Positions 14,182-21,541 of a stretch of DNA of 35,196 nucleotides are shown piece by piece (position 1 is the first letter of the stretch; every line of letters starts with the position of its first letter). The stretch covers positions 1 to 35,196 of the forward strand of contig JANXSX010000108.1 in assembly GCA_025356475.1 (NCBI GenBank), read 5' to 3'. A program made the translations under genes and the position numbers. Source of the stretch: Isosphaeraceae bacterium. Lineage in GTDB: Bacteria; Planctomycetota; Planctomycetia; Isosphaerales; Isosphaeraceae. The notes under the pieces were generated by a model. That model was not told where the DNA came from and made no database searches. It saw nothing but the letters and a program-made list of their open reading frames with translations.

Positions 14182-16707
14182 TCAAGGCTCATCCTTATGG
14201 TCGGTGTCTGGACCAGTGATCTTCAGTGGAATTGAGATCTTCGTCTCCACAATCCCCTCGGCGAGTGTCGCAACCGCGACGACCCGCACGGTATCCGTCC
14301 GGCCGACAACCTTGGTCTCTTTGGGAACGGTAAACTCCAAGAATCCGAACGTTGTGCCCTTCGCGACATCAAGCTTGTTCGCAAGCTGAATCCCTGCGGG
14401 TAGTTCTGGAGTCTTGAACTCGATCGGACCGTCGTAATTGGAGGATCGTTCGATCGCCAGCGGGATCCGGACAGTCTGGCCCGGCGCAAGTTCCAGATCG
14501 TTCCGAGTCGCTCGAATTGTAAACAATGGCCGGACGATCACAGAAACGAGGTATGTTTGAGGGTCGTACTCGCCGACTTTGCACGTCAATTTGATATCCC
14601 GGACGCCGGGAATCGCCGCAACCCCAGCCGAAACCTGGACTTGGAGCTTTCGGCCTTGTGGTTCCCCGGTGCTCGCAGGGGATGCAGGAAGGGTCTTCAC
14701 GGATAGGTGGGTCTCTTCAGCACTGGCCGTCACTTCAATCGATGAGCTAGGATCGAGCTTGGGCTCAAACTCAAGGTTGAGATTCAACTGGCCCCCAGGC
14801 GTGAGCACGCCGGGAATCACCACTGAGTTCAGACGATACGGGAAGACCGGTCCCACCAGCCGGACGATCTTTGTGCCAGTGATTTTGACCAAGAAGCTTG
14901 AGAAGGTACGTGAGGGCGTGCGTGTACCTGCCGAGCCCGGTTGTGTATTCACGGCGATTGTCGCCGAGCCGTGCCGTTGGAACGGGACCTCGTGCTTGAG
15001 CGTGGTCGCCACGATTCGGAACTCACCTACGAGTCCGGGCTCGGCTTGCGGATCGACCTTAAGCACAATCGCTCCACCTAATGATTGAACCTGAGCAGGC
15101 CGAGCCGCCCCGACCTTGGGCGGTTGGGTCGTTGTAATTGGCCCATCGAGTTTAATCTCAACACCCTGAGCGGTGATTCCGGGGGGCAACCCTTCGATCT
15201 CAACACGAACGGCTCCAGGCCGGCCCTGGCCATTGATCAGGAAGTTGATCGGAGTTGACGAGCCCGGCTTCAGGTTGTAAACCCCGGAGGCACCTGGGCC
15301 AACAACCGGTCGGACGGCTCCTTGGCCCGCTGCGACGTTGGCTCCAATCAGCAGATTTACGTCGAAGTCCGGCTTGGCGGCAATCGCCGAGAGTCGATAG
15401 ACAAACTCGGGGCCGCCGTCGCCATATCGATCGGTCACGTCAACGAGGAGGGCTCCATCCTCCTTCGCCTCGTAATCGAGCACACTATCCGGTGAGTCTG
15501 TATTCAGGCCGAAGAAGGTCCCGTTACCACGGTTGGCGTTGGTGGTCGGCTCGTCATTCTCGGCAAGGATCGTCCCCTTTTCATCGACGATCGCCAGGAC
15601 CGAGTCGAGCCACGATCCGAGATCCGCAGCGCGGATTTTGAGCCGAAGCTGATCCCCTTTCTTGACTGGGATCGTGTAGCGATCGACCTCGCCAGGTCGG
15701 GAAATCCGCCCATTGGCGGTCGCGGTTTGCGGAAGAGGAGTCGGACCTCCCTCAATCTCGATCACTTCCTGGCCATCGTTCACGACAATCTTGCCAGGGA
15801 CGACGATCGGACCACCTGGGCCGTCGAACGCCCCAACATCAATGAGCATACCCGCAACGTTGGGGAGCTGGATGGTCTTAGATCGAGCGCCCTGCATACT
15901 TCCGCCACTGGCGTTCAAGGTCAGAGCTTGGCCCGGGGTCCCCCCTAAAGGAAAGACCGTGGTCGCATAGGGAAGGGCCTCGATCCGAAGTCGATAGGTC
16001 GCCGAATCACTGCCTGAGTAGATATTGTCGCGAACCTGGACAATATAAGTGGCATCGTCAGGCGCAAGAAAGCTCACGCGACTATCCCGCTCCGTGCCGC
16101 GTGACTCGCGAGCCTGGACCAGCGATGCACCATTCTCCGCCATCACACTCACCACGGGAGAGATGGCGGTCCCAAGTCGTTGCGCTTCCACCTCGATCGT
16201 GAGCCGGTCACCCCGTTTCGCCTTGAGCCGAACGTGGTCAACGTCTCGAGCTGGAAGGACGCCGATTACAGCAACACCCGGTTCAACCTCAAGTGCCTTG
16301 GCCGGGTCATCGTTCGGCTCTCGCTCATCGACTTGTTTGAGCGTATCGACCCGGATCGTCCGCAAGTTCGAGATCCCATCGGCCCCAACCATGCGGAGAT
16401 CTTGAAAGCCGGGCTGAGCCAGTGGACTGGCTCGCACGGTAATCGCCACACTCGTCTCATCCTTGGGCTTGATCTCAACGACCTCGAGCCCTTGTCCGCT
16501 AAAGAGAACCGAGTCGCATTTCGCCAGACCTTGGCCTGTCACCGTCCAGACCGTCTCCTCACCCAAGGTAATTCCTGAGGGCCGCACCGATTGGATCACC
16601 GGTGCGGTTGCAGGAGCCGGGGTGGGAACTTTCGGAGTTTGAGCTGAGGTCTGCGAGTTGACGGCGAAAATTGCGAGTAGGCAGAGAAGGAGGTGTCGAG
16701 GCGTCAT
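14182..16707 (-). CDS. large secreted protein with PPC-like domains
   Basis: An 841-residue exported protein. A signal peptide covers residues 1-22 (cleavage near TSA-QT). Next comes an IPT/TIG-like immunoglobulin fold (about 37-120), then two segments resembling bacterial pre-peptidase C-terminal (PPC) domains: about 129-243, opening with the typical EPNDDPAKA, and about 329-441, with GEVDRYTIPVKKGDQL. The rest is beta-rich, ending in a region like the NEW3/alpha-galactosidase-associated Ig domains (FTIRATRNDLELAPGQ). No catalytic domain is visible, so binding, adhesion or a cell-envelope role is more likely than enzymatic activity. The frame is open 29 codons upstream, but the ATG at 16707 starts the signal peptide; its ribosome site (GGGGGAAA) is weak. 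Proteins like this are common in planctomycetes. Confidence 0.85.
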   Translation of the reverse strand: MTPRHLLLCLLAIFAVNSQTSAQTPKVPTPAPATAPVIQSVRPSGITLGEETVWTVTGQGLAKCDSVLFSGQGLEVVEIKPKDETSVAITVRASPLAQPGFQDLRMVGADGISNLRTIRVDTLKQVDEREPNDDPAKALEVEPGVAVIGVLPARDVDHVRLKAKRGDRLTIEVEAQRLGTAISPVVSVMAENGASLVQARESRGTERDSRVSFLAPDDATYIVQVRDNIYSGSDSATYRLRIEALPYATTVFPLGGTPGQALTLNASGGSMQGARSKTIQLPNVAGMLIDVGAFDGPGGPIVVPGKIVVNDGQEVIEIEGGPTPLPQTATANGRISRPGEVDRYTIPVKKGDQLRLKIRAADLGSWLDSVLAIVDEKGTILAENDEPTTNANRGNGTFFGLNTDSPDSVLDYEAKEDGALLVDVTDRYGDGGPEFVYRLSAIAAKPDFDVNLLIGANVAAGQGAVRPVVGPGASGVYNLKPGSSTPINFLINGQGRPGAVRVEIEGLPPGITAQGVEIKLDGPITTTQPPKVGAARPAQVQSLGGAIVLKVDPQAEPGLVGEFRIVATTLKHEVPFQRHGSATIAVNTQPGSAGTRTPSRTFSSFLVKITGTKIVRLVGPVFPYRLNSVVIPGVLTPGGQLNLNLEFEPKLDPSSSIEVTASAEETHLSVKTLPASPASTGEPQGRKLQVQVSAGVAAIPGVRDIKLTCKVGEYDPQTYLVSVIVRPLFTIRATRNDLELAPGQTVRIPLAIERSSNYDGPIEFKTPELPAGIQLANKLDVAKGTTFGFLEFTVPKETKVVGRTDTVRVVAVATLAEGIVETKISIPLKITGPDTDHKDEP

Positions 16708-16864
16708 GGGCGTTTCCCCCGTCGGCCAGCTTGATTTCTGCGTGCGTTGGTCTAGCGTACCCTCTCGAGGAACCTTTGCGAAAGGGGCTACCACGACTCT
16801 TGTCCGACCTGCGTTTGACTAGAATGATACCAGCGAAACCGGCAGTTGTTAGGAGGGTGGATTG

Positions 16865-17683
16865 GTGACAACAGTTTCAACGTCGCGTCGAGTTCTGGTC
16901 ACGGGTGGGGGAAGGGGACTCGGGAGGGCAATTGCATTAGAGTTGGCCCGAAATGGTCATCGGGTGGGGGTTCTGGCCCGGACCGAGTCAGAGGTCCTCG
17001 AAACGGCACGAATCATTAAGGAAGAAGGGGGCAGGGGACTAGGCCTGGTCGCCGATGTCCTCAATCGTCGCCAACTGGAGGATGCCACGCGTCGTTTCCA
17101 GATCTGGGCTGGAGGATGTGACGATTTGATTTGCTCCGCTGGCTGTTTCCGAGGGATTGGGCCGGTTGAGCAAGTGGACCCTGACCTCTGGTGGCGCGAT
17201 ATAGAGACAGCCTTGCGGGGAGCCCACGAAGCGATCCGGGCGACCCTCCCCTCGATTCGAGAAGGGGGCCATGGCACCATCCAGCTCCTCATTGGTCCGG
17301 GGTTTAATGGAGAGCTTGCCCAGGCGAGCGGTTATGGGTGTGCGCAAGCCGCCTTGGTCCGCCTGGCGGAGACGCTCGGCAAGGAACTCGCACCGCATGT
17401 CCATGTGTACGCCGTTAATCCAGGGCTTGTACCGACTGAGATGACCAACTACCTCGTCGAAAGTGTCGAGGGCCGGCGATGGTTGCCCCGCTTTACTGAG
17501 GCGTTCGGGGAAGGCAAAGAGACCGATGCTGAGGTTGTGGCGGTAATGTCGGCGTGGTTGGTTGCCGAGCGACCTCTAGAACTGAGTGGTCGGGTTGTGG
17601 CGGCGTTGGCGACCCCTGAGATCCTCGCGACCCGATTGGCGCGGATCAAACGTGAAAATGTACACCTACTGCGATTGAGTTAG
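16865..17683 (+). CDS. SDR-fold protein with a degenerate active site
   Basis: A 272-residue short-chain dehydrogenase/reductase homolog. The nucleotide-binding motif TGGGRGLG (residues 13-20) is intact and CSAG (90-93) stands in for NAG. The catalytic residues are not normal: the usual Ser region reads LLIGPGFNG with no Ser, and YxxxK is Y157-GCA-Q161, with Gln for the catalytic Lys. It may bind NAD(P) without classical reductase activity, or use a different chemistry. AGGAGG lies 8 nt before a GTG at 16865, which I prefer over the TTG at 16862. VNPGLVPTEM after the active site is conserved. The divergent minus-strand PPC gene begins 157 nt away. Confidence 0.88.
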   Translation: MTTVSTSRRVLVTGGGRGLGRAIALELARNGHRVGVLARTESEVLETARIIKEEGGRGLGLVADVLNRRQLEDATRRFQIWAGGCDDLICSAGCFRGIGPVEQVDPDLWWRDIETALRGAHEAIRATLPSIREGGHGTIQLLIGPGFNGELAQASGYGCAQAALVRLAETLGKELAPHVHVYAVNPGLVPTEMTNYLVESVEGRRWLPRFTEAFGEGKETDAEVVAVMSAWLVAERPLELSGRVVAALATPEILATRLARIKRENVHLLRLS

Positions 17684-17704
17684 CTTTCAATCGGCTCTGG
17701 ACCA

Positions 17705-17733
17705 TTGACCAGACAATCCTTGGCCACTACGAT
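17705..17733 (+). promoter_or_regulatory. sigma-70-like promoter before the ACT gene
   Basis: TTGACC (17705-17710) and TACGAT (17728-17733) are separated by 17 nt, the optimal spacing. Five of six and four of six bases match the -35 and -10 consensus. Transcription would start near 17740, about 70 nt before the ATG at 17809. Confidence 0.45.
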
Positions 17734-17808
17734 CAGAATAAGAGTATTGACGCGGGCTGCGAATCGCCTGAAGTGCAATCTACCCGCGAACCGGACGCGA
17801 GGAACGCG

Positions 17809-18300
17809 ATGAGTTTCGGCGAGGGTGCAGGAAGTGTTGTGGACTTCGAGGTGATGCATGGCCGGAACTGGCCTTCAATCACTCAGTTCTCCGTCTTTCT
17901 CGAAAACAAAGTCGGTCAGCTCCTTGAACTTGTCCGGCTCTTCCAGGGCTCGAAAGTCAAGATCGTAGGGCTCTCCATCAGCGATTCGGCAGACTGCTGC
18001 ATTGTTCGCGTGATCCTGAGCCATCCCGAGCAAGGGCGTGAGATCCTGCTTAGGGCCGAACTCCCATTCGCAGAGAACGAGCTGACCGTCGTCGAGCTGC
18101 CCGGCGGTCCCCAGGGCTTGGTTGATCTCTGTATGGCCCTGATCCAGGCTGAGATCAACATTCACTATGCGTATCCGCTAATCGTCCACCCACATGGCCT
18201 AGCGGCAGTCGCCTTGCACGTCGATAACAACGAGTCGGCGGCAACGACACTCCATGCCACGGGCCTCGAAATCCTCTCAGAGGCGGATTTAGGCGGTTGA
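17809..18300 (+). CDS. double ACT domain protein
   Basis: A 163-residue protein made of two ACT-like domains: one from about residue 24 (ITQFSVFLENKVGQLLEL, the typical beta-loop-helix start with a Gly at the ligand-binding turn) and one from about 97 (LTVVELPGGPQGLVDL). ACT domains bind small ligands, usually amino acids, and regulate enzymes or transcription. There is no catalytic or DNA-binding domain, so this is probably a stand-alone sensor or regulatory partner; the ligand is unknown. The ATG at 17809 is chosen (AGGA 5 nt upstream); a GTG at 17773 in the same frame lacks a good site. It follows the degenerate SDR gene by 125 nt with its own likely promoter between. Confidence 0.85.
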   Translation: MSFGEGAGSVVDFEVMHGRNWPSITQFSVFLENKVGQLLELVRLFQGSKVKIVGLSISDSADCCIVRVILSHPEQGREILLRAELPFAENELTVVELPGGPQGLVDLCMALIQAEINIHYAYPLIVHPHGLAAVALHVDNNESAATTLHATGLEILSEADLGG

Positions 18301-18572
18301 TGACGGAATTCGAGGCAAATGGGAGTGCCGCCAATAACTCGATTGCGACTGCCCACAGGTTCGCTTCGGCGCTTTACCTTGCTCTAAGCGACCTGGGTCT
18401 ATCGGGATCTCACCGATCTTAGCACTTACTGAATTGGCAGACGCTCCCTTTTTCAGTTGACCCCTTGAGTGGGCGGGAGCAAACTCCAACAGGGGCAGGC
18501 ATCGCGACCAGGACTTTTGTCCGAGAGTCCGTCGTCTCTTGATCTGCCGGTTCGTAGAAAAAGGAGCCATCC

Positions 18573-19460
18573 ATGCAAGCCGAGTTACGTCGAGGTATCG
18601 TACTGATCGAACTGATCACGATCGTTGCAGTCGTCTTTCTTCTCATCGCGTTGCAGATTCCCGCGATTCTAGCCGCGCGAGAAAATGCGAGAAGAGCCCA
18701 GTGTACTAACAACCTCAAACAGCTCTTCGTGGGTACTCACAACTATCACAGTACCTTTGGCACTTTTCCCATGAGTGCTGTCGCTGGAAAAGGGCGAGGT
18801 CTGGGTGGAGGTTGTTTTGTGTCGATCTTGCCTTTCATTGAGCAAGTGGCACTCTTCAACACCTACAATTTTGACTTGGAAGATTGGTCTTCGCAGAACG
18901 CTACCTCGATGAATGTTAAGGTGATGACCTATATCTGCCCGTCGAACAAGAACATCGAAATGACGCTGGGCTCGGAGGTCCGTGACCATCACGGAAAGGG
19001 CAGAGAGACGACCGTGAAGTACGGCCCGCTTCACTACGGGGCAAATTGGGGAGGCGTGCGTGAGGCTTCCGGTGCAGATGTCATGAAAGCCTATCCCGGC
19101 TCACATCTCGGGGTAATGCTCACGGTGGTCGATCCGGACGCCAAGAGTCCCACCAAAAACATCAGTGTTGCTGACATCACCGACGGGACAAGTTATACGA
19201 TCGCGTTCGCGGAACGCAAAGCTAGCTATGGATTCGGGGTCGGCGGTTGGTCGGGCTCGGAGTTCGACGTCTATACTTCGCCACATTACACCGGTGAAGA
19301 CCCCAAACTGATGCGAGCCTTCACAGGTTCATTCCACCCCGAGGTGATCAACGTCGCGTACGCTGACGGCTCCGTCAAACAGCTCAAACCCAACGTTGAT
19401 CAGAAGATTTGGTACGCCTTGACAACTCGCGCTATGGGCGAGAAGGTCGTTGTCCCCTGA
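18573..19460 (+). CDS. DUF1559 domain protein, divergent prepilin-type N-terminus
   Basis: A 295-residue DUF1559 family member, shorter than the one at 371-1513. The N-terminal signal is unusual: RRGIVLIELITIVAVV has Ile in place of the common Phe at +1 but keeps the Gly before the cut and the Glu at +5. The next segment, ARENARRAQCTNNLKQL (about 35-51), is strongly family-like. SVADITDGTSYTIAFAER is the internal family motif and VAYADGSVKQL the C-terminal DG motif. AAGGAG lies 6 nt before the ATG. It would be processed by prepilin peptidase and displayed from the membrane. It stands alone, 272 nt after the ACT gene. Function unknown. Confidence 0.92.
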   Translation: MQAELRRGIVLIELITIVAVVFLLIALQIPAILAARENARRAQCTNNLKQLFVGTHNYHSTFGTFPMSAVAGKGRGLGGGCFVSILPFIEQVALFNTYNFDLEDWSSQNATSMNVKVMTYICPSNKNIEMTLGSEVRDHHGKGRETTVKYGPLHYGANWGGVREASGADVMKAYPGSHLGVMLTVVDPDAKSPTKNISVADITDGTSYTIAFAERKASYGFGVGGWSGSEFDVYTSPHYTGEDPKLMRAFTGSFHPEVINVAYADGSVKQLKPNVDQKIWYALTTRAMGEKVVVP

Positions 19461-19599
19461 TAGCGGTCGCTTGGCTCGACTCCAAGAGCCGCCGAACGTC
19501 CCGAATCATGGGGGCTCTCGGAGCATCGGGGTTGCTGTTGGGCAATCCCCGATGATTTCGCATCCCTACATCAACGTCATGTCGCACGACAGAATTGTT

Positions 19600-20050
19600 T
19601 CAAGTGTTGAACATGGCGTTCATCCTAAGTTGCATTTCTTCGGGCGAAACAACCTCGATCGGCGTGCCGACAATCCATTGGTGCCCATATGGGTCCGCGA
19701 CTCGCCCCGACCGTTCGCCATAGAACTGGTCGGCCACTGGCATTACCCGCTTCCACGGCCCTGGCGACAAAAGTATCGACATCATCGACCGTGATCGCCA
19801 GCTTGACCGAGGTTCCTCCGAGGGTCAGCGGGCTTGGGGCCGCGTATTGCAGAGATTCCTCGCCGATCATCAGAATCGAATCCCCGATCATCATTTCTGC
19901 GTGAACGACCCGACCTTGAGGATCGGTCAGACAGATCGGCCGAGCCACCGCACCAAACGCCCGCTTGTAGAATTCCAGTGCCTTGTCAGCCCCTTTGATC
20001 GCTAGATAAGGCGTCACGCTTCGGTAGTCCGTCTTAATCCGGTTCGACAT
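19600..20050 (-). pseudogene. VOC / glyoxalase-like protein, frameshifted
   Basis: The first part, from the ATG at 20050 (GGAG 7 nt upstream), encodes a vicinal-oxygen-chelate fold: VTPYLAIKGADKALEFYKRAFGA, then HAEMMIGDSILMIGEE and KLAITVDDVDTFVARAVEAG. After EAG the frame continues as unrelated sequence to a stop at 19625. The expected ending, VMPVADQFYGERSGRVADPYGHQW and SPEEM, is found in a second frame that stops at 19600. The junction is near 19744-19750. Against the family pattern (EAGAKVVMPV) about 8-11 nt appear to be missing. The read-through product keeps the N-terminal half but loses the conserved C-terminal motifs, so it is probably inactive. A sequencing error is less likely for a deletion of this size. 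VOC proteins of this type (PhnB/YdfO-like) have varied functions. Confidence 0.8.
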
Positions 20051-20271
20051 TGGTCGGCTCCAATGAAATGAAAGAATTACTTCTCCAGAAAGAGGATACG
20101 TGTTCCTGATTCAATGATCGCTGAGAAGTTAGTCCGCAGACGGCGAGGGAAATACAAAGCTTGATGAGCTAACCGTTAAAAGCCCGTCGGGGTTCTTCAA
20201 GAAGCTTAATGAGCTTTTTTCGACCTGATGCAAATGGTGTTCAATCATCAACTCGAATACTTTCACAGGTG

Positions 20272-20586
20272 TCATATATATTTCGTGAAAGCTGAGTAGC
20301 CACTACCCATATATCGAGCGATCATGGATGTAGCGGCGAGAGGTCTATAATGTTGATAAATATTGCTATATCGATGAGATCTCTTGAGGTAGTTTTCACG
20401 GTCGAAGTGATCTGTCCCGTGCTTAGAAGGATTTTCGCTCGCAAACACCGCCTCTACGACATGTAGCGATTTATAAAATGCGATCGTCGCTACCCAGTCT
20501 GGAAAACGGTGGATCTGTGGGAGAAGTTCTGCCAATAGATCGTGATTATGATTGGCAAGCGACAGATGATCCATCTCGGTGGGCAT
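20272..20586 (-). CDS. HEPN-like helical protein, probably frameshifted near its C-terminus
   Basis: A 104-residue helical protein. FYKSLHVVEAVFA, then HGTDHF..R.., then IYQHYRPLAATSMIARYM follow a pattern I associate with small HEPN-like proteins (helix with F-Y-x-x-L-H, then Y-x-x-L and ARY). A segment RYSNIYQH fits R-x6-H, but whether it is a HEPN RNase motif is uncertain. The frame stops right after TKYI at 20272. Removing one AT unit from the (AT)4 run there opens a frame reading YMTPVKVFELMIEHHL and on to a stop at 20129, matching the expected last helix. The start is unsure: the ATG at 20586 is used, overlapping the upstream gene by 41 nt, and its ribosome site is poor. The region is AT-rich. 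It forms a two-gene cassette with 20546-21040. Confidence 0.6.
   Translation of the reverse strand: MPTEMDHLSLANHNHDLLAELLPQIHRFPDWVATIAFYKSLHVVEAVFASENPSKHGTDHFDRENYLKRSHRYSNIYQHYRPLAATSMIARYMGSGYSAFTKYI
20274..20281. repeat. (AT)4 dinucleotide run at the end of the HEPN-like gene
   Basis: ATATATAT sits at the point where the HEPN-like frame ends. Losing or gaining one unit moves translation into the frame that carries a plausible C-terminal helix. Four units is short for a classic phase-variable repeat, so a fixed mutation or a sequencing artefact are alternatives. Confidence 0.6.
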
Positions 20587-21040
20587 CGTCGTCCGCCATT
20601 GATCCCTGTGATGGTAAGAAAGTCCGGATCGTTTCATCCGAAGAATTCGGAATTGACAAGACACTGAGATTCACAAGCTGGTACTCTTGATTCTGAGCAA
20701 TCAAGATATCCAACTCGGTGAGCGCATCTTCGAGCTCGTGGTTATACTCGGACTCTTTTTGGACGACCAAAAACAAAAAGCCCGTACCTCTCGAGGCTAG
20801 AAATGCCTTGGAGATATTGTGTCGATGGTCGGATACCCAAGCTTTAAGAACCTCCCAGACTTCAAGGATCTGTGAGTCAAGTTCCTCAAGCCGACTGCCA
20901 AGCTGGCATGCGCGAATCGCCATCGCCTTGGTCATTGCAAGCAGATCACCGTTCGGAGGCGTGATCGTGACCCCAATCGTGGCAGGGTCGTTGCAATCAA
21001 GCTGGATCCAAGGTCTGCCTTTTTGGTTTCTCTCACTCAT
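20546..21040 (-). CDS. conserved-type hypothetical protein, partner of the HEPN-like gene
   Basis: A 164-residue soluble protein with no signal peptide or membrane segment. The centre, FLFLVVQKESEYNHELEDALTELDILIA (about residues 89-116) with NLSVLSIPNSSDETIRTFL after it, looks like a compact alpha/beta domain; I think I have seen the pattern in small proteins encoded beside HEPN-like genes, but I cannot name the family. The C-terminus (last 20 residues) overlaps the start of the HEPN-like gene and looks unconserved. GGTGG lies 4 nt before the ATG at 21040. The tight overlap implies translation coupling and joint function, as in toxin-antitoxin or defence modules. That role is inferred from arrangement only. 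Confidence 0.65.
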   Translation of the reverse strand: MSERNQKGRPWIQLDCNDPATIGVTITPPNGDLLAMTKAMAIRACQLGSRLEELDSQILEVWEVLKAWVSDHRHNISKAFLASRGTGFLFLVVQKESEYNHELEDALTELDILIAQNQEYQLVNLSVLSIPNSSDETIRTFLPSQGSMADDDAHRDGSSVACQS

Positions 21041-21276
21041 TGTTCCACCACCCTGCTAGATGCTTGATCCACCCCTCATCGCGATTCACAGTGCCATCGT
21101 TGCTGGTGCGGCTGCTTCAGATTTATGTTGACAACAAGTGAGTATTCACGGACGAATCTCTGAAGTCAATTCGAGGCCCACAGTTTGACTTAAACCGTCT
21201 TCAGTCAGTCACTCACTCGATCTATCTTGCGAGAAATCACTAGGTCAGAAAATAGCAATTGCCATAGATCCTTAAA

Positions 21277-21301
21277 TTCAGAAATTTCTGAACGTACAGA
21301 A
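21277..21301. promoter_or_regulatory. tandem palindromes, candidate operator
   Basis: TTCAGAAATTTCTGAA (21277-21292) is a perfect 16-bp palindrome. Its right half, TTCTG (21286-21290), pairs again with CAGAA (21297-21301) across 6 nt. Three CAGAA-type half-sites in 25 nt suggest a regulator binding site, placed between divergent genes about 240 nt from each. The regulator is unknown. Confidence 0.45.
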
Positions 21302-21413
21302 ATGCTCTGAGGGCTAGCCGGAAGTCGTGTAGGATTCGTCATGCAAGTAGTGTCCAAAAGCTCAGATGTAAGTCTCGAAAAGTCAAACTGATAAACCACC
21401 CGTTTTGGCTTCC

Positions 21414-21442
21414 TTGACGCCCGGTTGGTGGGCGGATAATCT
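21414..21442 (+). promoter_or_regulatory. sigma-70-like promoter of ppdK
   Basis: TTGACG (21414-21419) is followed after 17 nt by TAATCT (21437-21442); GATAAT (21435-21440) is an alternative -10 at 15 nt. Either would start transcription near 21450, about 90 nt before the ppdK ATG. Confidence 0.5.
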
Positions 21443-21541
21443 GTGTGCTTCCCATTCAAGGGTGCGAGTGGAGATTCTGCGCCGTCTGAACGGACGACCG
21501 GACGACCTCGCCCCAACCTGATTTTGGAGCTGGAACGACCG

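Larger units (their letters stand above)
21041..21541. other. divergent intergenic region before ppdK
   Basis: This 501-nt stretch lies between the minus-strand cassette and ppdK. The left two thirds are AT-richer, like the cassette. It carries a palindrome cluster (21277-21301) and a sigma-70-like promoter (21414-21442). Frames on the minus strand here (for instance 21205-21690) overlap ppdK and show no family features. Confidence 0.5.

Noticed and set aside
20191-20222. AAGCT-TAATG-AGCTT followed by a T run on the plus strand, like a terminator
   Set aside because: No plus-strand gene lies upstream, the stem is only 5 bp, and the sequence is part of the likely lost end of the HEPN-like gene on the other strand.
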